Positions 1 to 9,000 of a DNA stretch of 64,000 nt are shown piece after piece. Under the pieces are notes generated by a model. The model searched no databases. It was not told the origin of the DNA and saw nothing but the letters and a program-made list of their open reading frames with translations. How positions within the stretch are numbered: position 1 is the stretch's first letter; each line of letters begins with the position of its first letter. Made by a program: the position numbers and the translations under genes. This stretch comes from Cerasibacillus quisquiliarum (GTDB lineage Bacteria; Bacillota; Bacilli; Bacillales; Amphibacillaceae), in NCBI RefSeq assembly GCF_014202495.1, contig NZ_JACHHA010000002.1, positions 1 through 64,000 on the forward strand, in the 5' to 3' direction.

Positions 1-90
1 TTATTTTATTAGTTTAACTGATTAGGAGGCTATTTTAATAGAAAAGTGTTCAATTCTATCAAGCAGAAACTGTTGATTCTATTCTAGCAG

Positions 91-771
91 TTACATATGT
101 GGTATTTGTTTACTAAATTGATAACACTGTTTGTAAATATGCTGCTGAAATAATAAAGAATAAATTGTCTTACCTAATTCAATACGGCGATGAAGCTTTG
201 TAAAATCTTTTGTATAAGAACCATAAAGCTTACCTGTTATTGTTGGTAAGAGAACAGCATTTAGTTTTAATCGATTTTGCATTCGATATGGAAGTTCACG
301 AAAGACAGAATGCTTTTGGATAATCGGATTTTCAATAATATGTTGTTCATTTACAATTAATGCCATTACAAGACGTGTTTTTTGCTTACTTTCCCAAAAA
401 TGGATCCATTCATTTTTCATATATTGCGATACATTGAAATATTTTAATAAAAAGAATAAAGGTCGCTTTTCTTTTTTTGATAATGCATAGATAAGGAGTT
501 GTGGATAAGCATCCGCAAAGATACGTGCGTTCGCTTCTTCATAAGTCAAAAACAACTTATCACATGATGTTTTTCCTAGTAAAAGTTGAAACATAGGTAG
601 CTTTAAATCGGTCATATTCCAACCAGCATTACGCGAAACAATACTTGCTAAAAACGCCCATTCAATTTCTGGATGTTGAGAATAATAATTTAAATATGCT
701 TCAGTACGAGAGATGTTATCGAAATTATGTTCTTCTGTTTGTTTTGTTATATAATGTATATAGTTAAACAT
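91..771 (-). CDS. yppC: DUF2515 family protein (YppC-like)
   Basis: This 226-residue protein resembles the YppC/DUF2515 family, whose molecular function is not known. It has no signal peptide or clear membrane segment. It is rich in aromatic and basic residues, with segments such as EIEWAFLASIVSRNAGWNMT near residues 36-55 that I recognise as family-like. The ATG follows an AAAGGTGG ribosome binding site by four bases. It is transcribed divergently from recU-ponA, the placement known from B. subtilis, which supports the assignment. The 90 bases beyond its stop codon show no gene or clear terminator. Family call is fairly sure; biochemical role unknown. Confidence 0.75.
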   Translation of the reverse strand: MFNYIHYITKQTEEHNFDNISRTEAYLNYYSQHPEIEWAFLASIVSRNAGWNMTDLKLPMFQLLLGKTSCDKLFLTYEEANARIFADAYPQLLIYALSKKEKRPLFFLLKYFNVSQYMKNEWIHFWESKQKTRLVMALIVNEQHIIENPIIQKHSVFRELPYRMQNRLKLNAVLLPTITGKLYGSYTKDFTKLHRRIELGKTIYSLLFQQHIYKQCYQFSKQIPHM

Positions 772-826
772 ATAACCACCTTTTTCTTAACAATATGGAC
801 ATTTTTGTTACATTTATATTTTTCGA

Positions 827-855
827 TTATCAAATCACCATTTTTTTGATATGAT
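827..855 (+). promoter_or_regulatory. Sigma-A type promoter of recU-ponA
   Basis: A TTATCA -35 box (827-832) and a TATGAT -10 box (850-855) are separated by exactly 17 bases. They lie 27 bases upstream of the recU start codon and its AGGAGG site. This is the only good promoter match in the divergent yppC/recU gap, so recU and ponA are probably co-transcribed from here. Confidence 0.6.
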
Positions 856-881
856 ACTTTCAGACATTAGGAGGAATCCTT

Positions 882-1475
882 ATGAATTACCCAAATGGAC
901 AAAAAAGAAATACTGCAACTAAACAAGTAATAAAACCATTATCAACGCACTATGGTAATCGGGGAATGAGTCTTGAAAAAGATATTAATATAACGAATAC
1001 GTATTATTTACAAACAAATCGGGCTGTTATTCATAAAAAGCCAACACCTGTACAAATTGTTGATGTTCATTATCCTAGACGAAGTGCTGCTGTGATTAAA
1101 GAAGCATATTTTAAACAAGCATCAACAACGGATTATAATGGTATATATCGCAGCAAGTATATTGATTTTGAAGCAAAAGAAACGAAAAATAAGACATCCT
1201 TTCCATTAGCCAATATTCAAGACCATCAGATTAAACATATGGAAGCTGTTTTACAACATGGCGGCATATGTTTCTTTATTATCCGTTTTGCAGCAAATGA
1301 TGAAACCTTTTTATATCCTGCAAAGTATTTACTAATGGATTGGAAGCATCATTTAAAAAATGGACGTAAATCCATACCTTATCATAGGATTCAGCAAAAT
1401 GGTGTTTTAATTCCTTTTAAATTCCAAGCAAGGGTTGATTACCTATCAGTAGTCGATCGACTCTACTTTAAATAA
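882..1475 (+). CDS. recU: Holliday junction resolvase RecU
   Basis: RecU cuts four-way DNA junctions formed during recombinational repair and helps chromosome segregation. The 197-residue length fits the family. The catalytic core is visible: an aspartate in the TDYNGIY segment (residues 83-89) and the D-F-E-A-K motif at residues 95-99, which is the metal-binding restriction-endonuclease-like signature. The basic N-terminal arm (residues 1-30, ending near YGNRGMSLE) matches the disordered DNA-binding start of RecU. The ATG follows AGGAGG by seven bases. It is 14 bases upstream of ponA, the usual recU-ponA operon. Confidence 0.95.
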   Translation: MNYPNGQKRNTATKQVIKPLSTHYGNRGMSLEKDINITNTYYLQTNRAVIHKKPTPVQIVDVHYPRRSAAVIKEAYFKQASTTDYNGIYRSKYIDFEAKETKNKTSFPLANIQDHQIKHMEAVLQHGGICFFIIRFAANDETFLYPAKYLLMDWKHHLKNGRKSIPYHRIQQNGVLIPFKFQARVDYLSVVDRLYFK

Positions 1476-1489
1476 TCGGAGGTATAATC

Positions 1490-4222
1490 ATGGTTACAAA
1501 TAACCAGCAAACCCGAATGGGAAGAAAGAAACAACAAAAAAGATTGAAGCAAAATAAGCATAAAAAGCATAAGCCTTTATGGAAAAAGCTTTTCTTATCT
1601 ATTCTCGTCTTAATATTAGCGATAGGAATTGGTGTAATGGCATTATTTGGATATTATATTGCCACTGCTCCAAAAATTGATCCTGAAAAATTATCAGATC
1701 CCTTCTCATCTAAAGTTCTTGATAAAAATGGTGAAGTATTTGCCGATTTAGGTTCTGAAAAACGAACAAAAATCGTTTATGATGATTTACCAGAAGTTCT
1801 CGTTGATGCGGTTATAGCGACTGAAGACTCTCGCTTCTTTAAACATCCTGGAATCGATATTAAACGAATTGGTGGTGCGATTATCGCTAACATTAAACAC
1901 GGTTTCGGGTCTGAAGGTGCAAGTACGATTACACAACAAGTAGCAGAGAATGCCTTTTTAACATCAGAAAAGAAAATAAAGTTAAAGGTTCAAGAACAAT
2001 GGATCGCTTTAAAACTCGAACGACAATATTCTAAAGAACAGATATTGGAAATGTATTTAAATAAAATATTTTATGGTAATGGTGCTTATGGAGTAGCACG
2101 TGCCGCGCAAGTTTATTTCGGTAAGACCGATTTGCACGAACTAACATTACCAGAAGCAGCAATATTAGCTGGTTTACCACAGCGTCCGACAGCTTATAAC
2201 CCATTTAAAAATCCCGATTTAACTAAAAAACGAATGAATACTGTTTTAGACTTGATGGTACGACATAATAAAATTACAGAGAAAGAAGCAGATGAAGCTA
2301 GGAAAGTTGACATTGAATCATTATTAACTGAAAGAAGTCCACAGTCTATTAAATATCAAGCATTTATTCAACAAGTTGAAAAAGAAGTAAAAGAAAAAGT
2401 GAATGGTGCTAATATTTATACAGATGGTCTAAAAATATATACGACATTAGACCCTGACATACAAGATTATGTTGAGTTTTTACTTACTGATCAAGAAGAA
2501 AATCCGATTAAGTTTCCAAATGATACGATGCAGTCAGGAATGGTTGTTGTCGATACAAAAACAGGAAAAATCCAAGCCATTGGTGGTAGAAGAAACAGTG
2601 AAGGTGATGATTTTAACTATGCCCAAGCCGGCTTTCAACCTGCTTCAACAGCTAAACCAATCATGGCTTACGGTCCTGCTATTGAATACAATAAATGGTC
2701 AACTTATCATCAGATAAATGATGATAAGCCTTATGAGATAGCTGGATCAAATCCGATTCGAAATCATAACCGAACATACCAAGGTTGGGTTAGTGCACGT
2801 TACGCCTTAACGCATTCATTAAATGTACCAGCTGTTAAGACATTTGAAGAAGTAGGCGCTGATAAAGTGAAGCAATTTGCAGAGGGATTAGGAATTAAAT
2901 TTCCTAAGTCTGGAATTAATATTCGTGATGCAATAGGTGGAACTGAAACAACTGTATCACCTATCCAAATGGCTGGAGCATACCAAGCATTTGGAAATGA
3001 AGGTATTTATATTGAGCCACATACAGTGACTAAAGTCGAATTTCCTGATGGAAAAGTGATTGAATTAACGCCTGAATCTAAAGCTGTCATGAATGATTAC
3101 ACGGCATATATGGTTACTGACATGCTTAAATCCGTTGTTAGAGAAGGTACGGGTCAAAGGGCAAATGTTGCTGGGCTACCTATTGCAGGTAAAACCGGAA
3201 CAACAAATGAGAACAAAGATTCTTGGTTTGTCGGATACTCAACGAATTATACAGTCTCAGTATGGACGGGAAATTATGACGAAGATAATAATCGACAACC
3301 GATTCCATCTGGCTATACGGGTATTGCAAGAGATTTATTCCGTTATACTATGACCGAGATTTCGAAAAACATTGAGACACCTGATTTTAAGATGCCAGAT
3401 TCTGTTGTTAAAGTAAATATTGAAAGAGGATCTAACCCACCGTCATTACCAAGTAGTTATACGCCTAGTTCAAAAATTGTAACTGAATTATTTGTTAAAG
3501 GGACTGAGCCAAAACAATCATCAGTTAAGTACGATCAATTAGACCCTGTTAAAGGTCTACAAGCAACATTTGACGAGGCTAAAGAAGCTATCCATATTAA
3601 ATGGTCTCATGATAAAAAAGATGACGTACAATTTGAAGTTAGCGCACGCATAGATGGTGGTCAAATGAATGTATTATCAACAACAGATGATACCGAGCTT
3701 GTCATTAATCAAGTAGAACTAGGCGCACAATATGATATTCAAGTTGTTGCTATAAGCAAAGCTGATCAAGCGCTTAAAAGTCATCCGCAAACAGTCACAG
3801 TTAGAACTGGTCCAGATGAAGATCAGAACTTAGACGATGATGAAAACAAAGATGATGAGCAAGATGAACCTGAAGAAGAAACCATCCCTTCTGTTCAAAA
3901 TTTAAGTGCTCATTATAATGGATCCATGATTCAGGTTAATTGGGGCTATAACGGTCCACCAGCATCATTTGAAGTCACAGTAAATGGTCAAACAGAGATA
4001 AAAAATTCAATGGGTGTCAATATCAAAGGTGCACAACCAGGTGAAACATATACAATCGTCGTAACAGCCATTGGCAAACAGTCCGGAAAACGAAGTGAAG
4101 AAAATTCAGTACAAATTAAGATACCGAATGAAGAACAAAATAAAAATAATAATGACGACAATGACGACGATGATAACAGTGACGACGACGATGACGATGA
4201 TGAAAACGATGAAGACAATTAG
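1490..4222 (+). CDS. ponA: Class A penicillin-binding protein PBP1a/1b
   Basis: This bifunctional enzyme polymerises glycan strands and cross-links peptides outside the membrane. Domains in order are a very basic cytoplasmic tail (1-35), one membrane segment (about 34-57), a GT51 transglycosylase domain with the catalytic ATEDSRFF motif (E112), and a transpeptidase domain with STAK (S386-K389), SLN (443-445) and KTGT (568-571). Two fibronectin-III-like domains follow (about 682-773 and 799-879), joined by an acidic linker and ending in a 30-residue tail that is mostly Asp, Asn and Glu. The 910-residue length matches B. subtilis PonA. All catalytic motifs are intact. The acidic tail is discussed as a finding. 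A strong hairpin terminator follows. Confidence 0.97.
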   Translation: MVTNNQQTRMGRKKQQKRLKQNKHKKHKPLWKKLFLSILVLILAIGIGVMALFGYYIATAPKIDPEKLSDPFSSKVLDKNGEVFADLGSEKRTKIVYDDLPEVLVDAVIATEDSRFFKHPGIDIKRIGGAIIANIKHGFGSEGASTITQQVAENAFLTSEKKIKLKVQEQWIALKLERQYSKEQILEMYLNKIFYGNGAYGVARAAQVYFGKTDLHELTLPEAAILAGLPQRPTAYNPFKNPDLTKKRMNTVLDLMVRHNKITEKEADEARKVDIESLLTERSPQSIKYQAFIQQVEKEVKEKVNGANIYTDGLKIYTTLDPDIQDYVEFLLTDQEENPIKFPNDTMQSGMVVVDTKTGKIQAIGGRRNSEGDDFNYAQAGFQPASTAKPIMAYGPAIEYNKWSTYHQINDDKPYEIAGSNPIRNHNRTYQGWVSARYALTHSLNVPAVKTFEEVGADKVKQFAEGLGIKFPKSGINIRDAIGGTETTVSPIQMAGAYQAFGNEGIYIEPHTVTKVEFPDGKVIELTPESKAVMNDYTAYMVTDMLKSVVREGTGQRANVAGLPIAGKTGTTNENKDSWFVGYSTNYTVSVWTGNYDEDNNRQPIPSGYTGIARDLFRYTMTEISKNIETPDFKMPDSVVKVNIERGSNPPSLPSSYTPSSKIVTELFVKGTEPKQSSVKYDQLDPVKGLQATFDEAKEAIHIKWSHDKKDDVQFEVSARIDGGQMNVLSTTDDTELVINQVELGAQYDIQVVAISKADQALKSHPQTVTVRTGPDEDQNLDDDENKDDEQDEPEEETIPSVQNLSAHYNGSMIQVNWGYNGPPASFEVTVNGQTEIKNSMGVNIKGAQPGETYTIVVTAIGKQSGKRSEENSVQIKIPNEEQNKNNNDDNDDDDNSDDDDDDDENDEDN

Positions 4223-4232
4223 TTAAAAAATA

Positions 4233-4267
4233 GAAACCCCGTACATATGAAAAATGTACGGGGTTTC
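4233..4267. terminator. Bidirectional terminator between ponA and nth
   Basis: A perfect 14-bp stem (4233-4246 pairing with 4254-4267, arms GAAACCCCGTACAT and its complement) closes a 7-base loop. It has an A-rich left and a T-rich right flank, so it can end both ponA (plus) and nth (minus). The nth stop codon begins at the very next base. Confidence 0.9.
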
Positions 4268-4924
4268 TTATTTTTGTTCAATGCGTTTCATTCGCTTTTT
4301 TCCTTCACGACATAAATCAAGAAGTGGACATTCAGGACAGTTTGGATTTCGTGCTTTACAATGATACCTACCAAAGAATATCATTCGGTGATGCGTTATA
4401 CTCCATTCTTCTTCTGGTATTTTCCGCATTAATGTTTTTTCAACTTCCAACACACTATCTTTCCAACGACAAATACCTAATCTTTTTGCAACGCGCTCGA
4501 CATGAGTATCCACGGCAATAGCAGGTTCATTAAAGGCAACAGAAGCTACGACATTAGCTGTTTTCCTTCCTACTCCTGCTAACTTTACAAGTTCTTTTTT
4601 AGATTGGGGAACTTTCCCATCATATTCGTGTATGATTTGATAAGACAATTTTTGAATGTTTTTTGCTTTGTTACGATATAAACCAATCGAGCGGATATCA
4701 TTTTGTAATTCCTCTTGTGAAACTGCTAAGTAATCCTCGGGTGTTTTATACTTTTTAAATAATTCCCGTGTTACTTTATTCACGAGGTCGTCTGTACATT
4801 GAGCAGATAAAACAACAGCGATCAGAAGCTCAAATGGATTTCGATGGATAAGCTCACAAGTTGCATGTGGAAACATCTTCTCTATCTCATCTAAACAGAA
4901 ACGTATTTCATTTTTATTTAGCAT
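4268..4924 (-). CDS. nth: Endonuclease III (DNA glycosylase/AP lyase)
   Basis: Nth removes oxidised pyrimidines and nicks at the resulting abasic site in base-excision repair. The helix-hairpin-helix LAGVGRKTA carries the catalytic Lys, and the VDTHVERV segment carries the catalytic Asp. The C-terminal iron-sulfur loop has four Cys with the C-x6-C-x2-C-x5-C spacing (CKARNPNCPECPLLDLC). I place the start at the second ATG (4924) because GGGGAGG lies six bases before it. The upstream ATG at 4930 abuts that site. It overlaps the end of dnaD by 11 bases, so the two are translationally linked. The ypoC gene found next to nth in B. subtilis is absent here. Confidence 0.95.
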   Translation of the reverse strand: MLNKNEIRFCLDEIEKMFPHATCELIHRNPFELLIAVVLSAQCTDDLVNKVTRELFKKYKTPEDYLAVSQEELQNDIRSIGLYRNKAKNIQKLSYQIIHEYDGKVPQSKKELVKLAGVGRKTANVVASVAFNEPAIAVDTHVERVAKRLGICRWKDSVLEVEKTLMRKIPEEEWSITHHRMIFFGRYHCKARNPNCPECPLLDLCREGKKRMKRIEQK

Positions 4925-5612
4925 GCCCATCCTCCCCTGTTAACCAGTTAAAATATAATGTATCATCTTTTTGCTCTACATTTTTATATGTTGTATGCTG
5001 AGATGCTTGCTTTTTAAATGAGCGACTCTCCACGCGAGCTTGCTCAACTGTTTCAATACCCTTTTTCTTCCAACTCCGTAAAATACGATCAATGTATTTA
5101 AAATTCAACTTATTCATTAATACAGATTCTCTTAATCCTGCTTTTATTAATGATGGAGAAATTCGATCATCATCTAACCAAGTATTAATCATTTCAATTT
5201 CAAAAGGTGATAACGGACGACCAAATTCTTGTTCAAACAGAATAAAAAGCGTACCGTCATCTGACACTTCTTGTTGTAAATTATTTTCATGAAATAATTT
5301 TTCCCATAATGGTTCTAATGAATAAACTTCACTAATCTGATTCATTTCATTTTCGATTTGATCGATGGATAATAATTGTTTCTGGATTAAACGTCTCAAT
5401 ATATTCGCACATTCTGTTTCATTGATTGATAAGCATTCGGATAAATCTTGCGGCGTTGGGAAATTATTTCCTTCATGCCGAAACCGATGCAATTGAATAA
5501 TAACGACTAATTCAATCTCATCTAATCCTAATAAATGAAAATCTGTTAATAATTTTGTCGGAACTGGCAGTTGGTTTGATAAAATATGTTCTAATTTCAT
5601 TTGTTTGTTCAT
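4914..5612 (-). CDS. dnaD: DNA replication initiation protein DnaD
   Basis: DnaD is the Firmicutes primosome protein that acts with DnaA and DnaB at oriC and in PriA-dependent restart. The 232-residue product has the two expected parts: an N-terminal winged-helix DnaD_N domain (about 1-100; DEIELVVIIQLHRFRHEGN) and a C-terminal DnaB_2-type helical domain (about 130-195; PLSPFEIEMINTWL). It ends with a polar tail containing a YxNW-like FNWL. It sits in the conserved nth-dnaD-asnS order and has its own likely promoter in the gap after asnS. Confidence 0.93.
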   Translation of the reverse strand: MNKQMKLEHILSNQLPVPTKLLTDFHLLGLDEIELVVIIQLHRFRHEGNNFPTPQDLSECLSINETECANILRRLIQKQLLSIDQIENEMNQISEVYSLEPLWEKLFHENNLQQEVSDDGTLFILFEQEFGRPLSPFEIEMINTWLDDDRISPSLIKAGLRESVLMNKLNFKYIDRILRSWKKKGIETVEQARVESRSFKKQASQHTTYKNVEQKDDTLYFNWLTGEDGHAK

Positions 5613-5676
5613 ATAGTTGTTCCACCTCTTATTTCTAACATATAGTATAGCATGATTATGTATTGTAAATAAAAAG

Positions 5677-5711
5677 ATAAAATCCCTTGCAATGATTGCA
5701 AGAGATTTTAT
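5677..5711 (-). terminator. Terminator after asnS
   Basis: A 16-bp stem with one mismatch (5677-5692 with 5696-5711) closes a 3-base loop. On the minus strand it is followed by CTTTTTATTT. It lies 5 bases after the asnS stop codon and separates the aspB-asnS unit from dnaD-nth. Confidence 0.75.
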
Positions 5712-5716
5712 ATTGT

Positions 5717-7009
5717 TTATGGATATAGACGATTTAACAGTCTTGGGAATGGTATCGTTTCACGAACATGTTCAACACCTGATATCCATGCAACTGTTCT
5801 TTCTAACCCAAGACCAAAGCCGGAGTGAGGTACACTACCATATTTTCGTAATTCTAAATACCATTCATATGCCGGACCACTTAAACCATGTTCTTCGTAA
5901 CGTTGTTTCATTAAGTCATAATCATGGATGCGTTCAGACCCACCAATTATTTCGCCATATCCCTCTGGTGCAATTAAATCAGCACATAGGACGAGTTCAG
6001 GATTGTCTGGATGTGGTTGCATATAGAAAGCTTTAATTTCTTTTGGCCAATTTGTAATAAATACAGGCTGATTATAGTTTTCAGCTATCGCAGTTTCATG
6101 TGGTGCTCCAAAATCGTCTCCCCATTCAATATCAGTAAAACCTTTTTCTTTTAAAAATTTAATCGCTTCACCATAGGTTATTCTAGGAAATGGTGTTTTT
6201 ACTTTCTCTAGCTTTGAAATATCGCGATCAAGCTGTTTTAATTCTGTTTGACAATTTTCTAATACAGACTGAACGACATGAGTCACATATTGCTCTTGAA
6301 TTTGTAAACTTTCTTCATGTTCTACAAAAGCCATTTCAGGCTCCATCATCCAGAATTCGATTAAATGACGTCGTGTTTTTGATTTTTCAGCTCTAAAAGT
6401 AGGCCCGAATGAGAACACCTTTCCTAAAGCCATTGCAGCTGCTTCCATATAGAGTTGTCCACTTTGCGATAAATACGCTTCTTCATCAAAGTATTCAACA
6501 TGAAACAATTCAGTTGTATCTTCAGCTGATGCACCTGTTAATATAGGTGGATCTACTTTGACAAAATCTCGTGCATTAAAAAATTCATATGTTGAACGAA
6601 TGATCTCATTACGGATTTTCATTACGGCATGTTGTCTTCTAGAACGCAACCATAAATGACGATGGTCCATCAAAAATTCAGTACCATGTTCTTTTGGTGT
6701 AATGGGATAATCAACTGCTTCTTGAATGAGTTCGATATTTTTTACTTGCATTTCATAACCTATTGGTGAACGCTTATCTTCAACTATCGTCCCGGTAATA
6801 TACATTGAAGATTCTTGGTTCATAGTTTTCGCTAATTTAAAGACATTTTCATCAACATCGTTTTTTACGACGACTGCTTGCATAAAGCCTGTTCCATCAC
6901 GTAATTGTAAAAATGCAATCTTACCACTTGACCGTTTATTTGCAAGCCATGCACCTATTGTTACTTCTTGTCCTTCATATTTTGCTATATGTTGAATCGT
7001 TGTTTTCAA
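5717..7009 (-). CDS. asnS: Asparaginyl-tRNA synthetase
   Basis: This class IIb aminoacyl-tRNA synthetase charges tRNA-Asn with asparagine. It has an N-terminal OB-fold anticodon-binding domain (about 15-100; [15 protein letters not shown]) and a catalytic domain with the class II motif 2 region [12 protein letters not shown] and the C-terminal motif 3 [13 protein letters not shown] choose the TTG at 7009 as the start. A GGAGG site lies seven bases upstream of it, and the resulting 430 residues match B. subtilis AsnS. An in-frame TTG at 7024 would sit on top of the ribosome binding site. It follows aspB by 18 bases, as in other Bacillaceae. Confidence 0.95.
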   Translation of the reverse strand: MKTTIQHIAKYEGQEVTIGAWLANKRSSGKIAFLQLRDGTGFMQAVVVKNDVDENVFKLAKTMNQESSMYITGTIVEDKRSPIGYEMQVKNIELIQEAVDYPITPKEHGTEFLMDHRHLWLRSRRQHAVMKIRNEIIRSTYEFFNARDFVKVDPPILTGASAEDTTELFHVEYFDEEAYLSQSGQLYMEAAAMALGKVFSFGPTFRAEKSKTRRHLIEFWMMEPEMAFVEHEESLQIQEQYVTHVVQSVLENCQTELKQLDRDISKLEKVKTPFPRITYGEAIKFLKEKGFTDIEWGDDFGAPHETAIAENYNQPVFITNWPKEIKAFYMQPHPDNPELVLCADLIAPEGYGEIIGGSERIHDYDLMKQRYEEHGLSGPAYEWYLELRKYGSVPHSGFGLGLERTVAWISGVEHVRETIPFPRLLNRLYP

Positions 7010-7027
7010 ATTAAAAACCTCCAAAAT

Positions 7028-8212
7028 CTATTGTTGATTTTTTTCTACAAAATGTTTAATACGTTGTGCCGCTTCGACTAATTCTTCTTTTGATGTCGCA
7101 TACGATAGTCGCACATTTTCAGGCGCTCCGAAGCCAGATCCTGGGACAAGTGCCACTTTCACTTCTTCTAAAAGTGCTTCCACCCATGCATCAACAGTTT
7201 GAAAACCATTTTGTTTAATAGCTCCACTCACATTTGGAAATAAGTAAAATGCACCTTTAGGCTGACGACATGTAATCCCAGGTATAGTCGTTATTAAATC
7301 ATATAGTGTTTGCAAACGCTCTTTAAAAATCGCTCTCATTTCAATGGTAGGATCCTGATCAGTCTCATAGGCTCGTAATGCAGCATATTGAGCAATTGAA
7401 GTTGGGTTACTCGTTGCGTGAGATACATGATTAGTCATCGCTTTAACGATGCCTTTAGGTCCTGCTAAATAACCAATCCGCCAACCAGTCATCGCATGAG
7501 ATTTAGATACACCATTTATGACAACTGTTTGCGCTTTTAATTCAGGTGATAACTGTGCAATTGATATATGTGGATCGCTCGTATAAATAAGCTTTTCATA
7601 AATTTCATCGGAAACAATTAAAATATTATGTTTCAGGCACACTTCCCCAAGTGCATATAGTTCTTCTTTAGAATACATCATACCAGTAGGATTACTTGGT
7701 GAATTAATAATCAAGGCTTTCGTTTTATTTGTAATTGATTGTTCAAGTTGTTCAGGCGTGATTTTGAAATCATTTTCTTCTAAAGCATGAACAAAAACAG
7801 GCTCTCCTTCAGCTAACTTAATTTGCTCTGGATAACTTACCCAATAAGGCGAAGGTACAATCACCTCATCTCCTGCATTTAAGATGACTTGAAATAATGT
7901 ATATAATGCATGCTTAGCCCCTGTTGTAATAATGATTTCATCAAGTTCATAATCAAGTTGATTATCTTTTTTAAACTTTTTAGCAATGGCTTTTTTTAAT
8001 TCCGGAATGCCTCCAGAAGGTGTGTATTTGGTTAACCCGTCTTGCATCGCTTGATTTGCAGCGTCTAATATATATTGCGGTGTATTAAAATCAGGTTCTC
8101 CTACACCAAGACCAATGACATCATGCCCTTCTTTTTTTAGCGCTTTTGCTTTAGCTGATATTGCTAACGTTGATGATGGTGTCAAGTTCATTACCCGATT
8201 AGCTAATCTCAT
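7028..8212 (-). CDS. aspB: Aspartate aminotransferase (PLP, class I)
   Basis: The enzyme transfers the amino group between glutamate and oxaloacetate to make aspartate. The 394-residue product belongs to the class I/II fold-type I aminotransferases. It has the PLP-Lys motif SKSHAMTGWRIGY, the NSPSNPTG motif with the ring-contacting Asn, and SDEIYEKL with the pyridine-nitrogen Asp. The ATG follows GAAGGGG. It forms a ypmB-aspB-asnS unit with 18-base gaps, linking aspartate supply to asparaginyl-tRNA charging. Substrate preference rests on context and on resemblance to AspB. Confidence 0.93.
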   Translation of the reverse strand: MRLANRVMNLTPSSTLAISAKAKALKKEGHDVIGLGVGEPDFNTPQYILDAANQAMQDGLTKYTPSGGIPELKKAIAKKFKKDNQLDYELDEIIITTGAKHALYTLFQVILNAGDEVIVPSPYWVSYPEQIKLAEGEPVFVHALEENDFKITPEQLEQSITNKTKALIINSPSNPTGMMYSKEELYALGEVCLKHNILIVSDEIYEKLIYTSDPHISIAQLSPELKAQTVVINGVSKSHAMTGWRIGYLAGPKGIVKAMTNHVSHATSNPTSIAQYAALRAYETDQDPTIEMRAIFKERLQTLYDLITTIPGITCRQPKGAFYLFPNVSGAIKQNGFQTVDAWVEALLEEVKVALVPGSGFGAPENVRLSYATSKEELVEAAQRIKHFVEKNQQ

Positions 8213-8230
8213 TATGTATCCCCTTCTTTC

Positions 8231-8770
8231 TTATTTTTCACTAAATCGTTTAAAGCGAAATTGTTCTATACTCTTACCGTCATACATGGACAAGTAATCA
8301 AAAACATATCTCAAAGATTGGTCTTTATAAGTTATTTCCCAAACTGGTTGGTCATCAATTAGACCCGGTGATATTCTAATAAAATGACATGTTTGACAGC
8401 TCTTTAACCAATGATCCTTAATCTGACTTTGGGATATAATATTCGCATGATTGATAAGCGTTATTTTTTGTTTTTTATGATTATTTGTAATAGGTAGAAA
8501 AGCAAAATATGTATCTCCATCTTTTGCTCGTCCAGTAATGACATGATAAGATGTATCACCATGGAATCGTTCAACTTTATCAACAGATATTAACTTTGTT
8601 TGTTCTAAAATAATCTGTTCTGATTTTTGTAGACCTGTTTCTTTATTATTAAGTATCGAATAATATAGATAGACACTATATATAAGTATACCAATAATAA
8701 GTACACAGCATAGTACAATAAACCATATTAGCCATGTTAATTTGAACTTGTTTTTTCGTTCGATGATCAT
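8231..8770 (-). CDS. ypmB: Membrane-anchored PepSY-like protein YpmB
   Basis: This 179-residue protein has one N-terminal membrane segment (about 13-35, TWLIWFIVLCCVLIIGILIY) and an extracytoplasmic domain. The placement and the duplicated PepSY-like fold fit the YpmB/DUF5590 family. The second half contains QTCHFIRISPGLIDDQPVWE and ends in RYVFDYLSMYDGK. No catalytic motif is visible and the function is unknown. It is 18 bases upstream of aspB, the conserved position. The neighbour ypmA, expected upstream, is missing. Confidence 0.8.
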   Translation of the reverse strand: MIIERKNKFKLTWLIWFIVLCCVLIIGILIYSVYLYYSILNNKETGLQKSEQIILEQTKLISVDKVERFHGDTSYHVITGRAKDGDTYFAFLPITNNHKKQKITLINHANIISQSQIKDHWLKSCQTCHFIRISPGLIDDQPVWEITYKDQSLRYVFDYLSMYDGKSIEQFRFKRFSEK

Positions 8771-8961
8771 ACTTTCACCTTACCCGTGTATGACATAATA
8801 AACTCCTAAAAATTGTTACTTATATGATTGAATCAAATGAAAACAATAAAGGAATAGTTGAACATAAACAGACATCATCTTCTTTATTATAACAACTTTG
8901 ACTAAGATTGTGTCTTGTTTTTTCGCATTTCAACTAAAAAACTCAACTTACACCAATTATT
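8771..8961. other. Gene-free stretch between ypmB and the dinG hairpin
   Basis: No reading frame with a ribosome binding site is visible on either strand. B. subtilis has ypmA, and upstream of dinG panBCD, around this point. I see no recognisable remnant of them. The stretch presumably holds the ypmB-aspB-asnS promoter, but I could not fix a convincing -35/-10 pair. Confidence 0.5.
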
Positions 8962-8995
8962 CGTAAACATACTGATGATAAACAGTATGTTTACG
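8962..8995. terminator. Perfect 13-bp hairpin after dinG
   Basis: Arms CGTAAACATACTG (8962-8974) and CAGTATGTTTACG (8983-8995) flank an 8-base loop. The T-run follows the stem on the plus strand, whereas dinG ends five bases away on the minus strand. It therefore looks like a dinG end signal with an unusual tail orientation. Confidence 0.65.
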
Positions 8996-9000
8996 CTTTT

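Noticed and set aside
1-90. Possible gene or terminator at the left edge
   Set aside because: No frame stays open on either strand and no hairpin of useful strength is visible, despite an isolated AGGAGG.
3988-4218. Serine-rich 76-residue frame on the minus strand
   Set aside because: It is the antisense of the acidic ponA tail (GAC/GAT repeats read as Ser codons), with no ribosome binding site.
5692-6036. 114-residue frame on the plus strand
   Set aside because: Antisense to the asnS 3' end and running through its terminator hairpin; no family resemblance.
7010-7027. T-box or attenuator before asnS
   Set aside because: Only 18 bases separate aspB and asnS, too few for any leader RNA.
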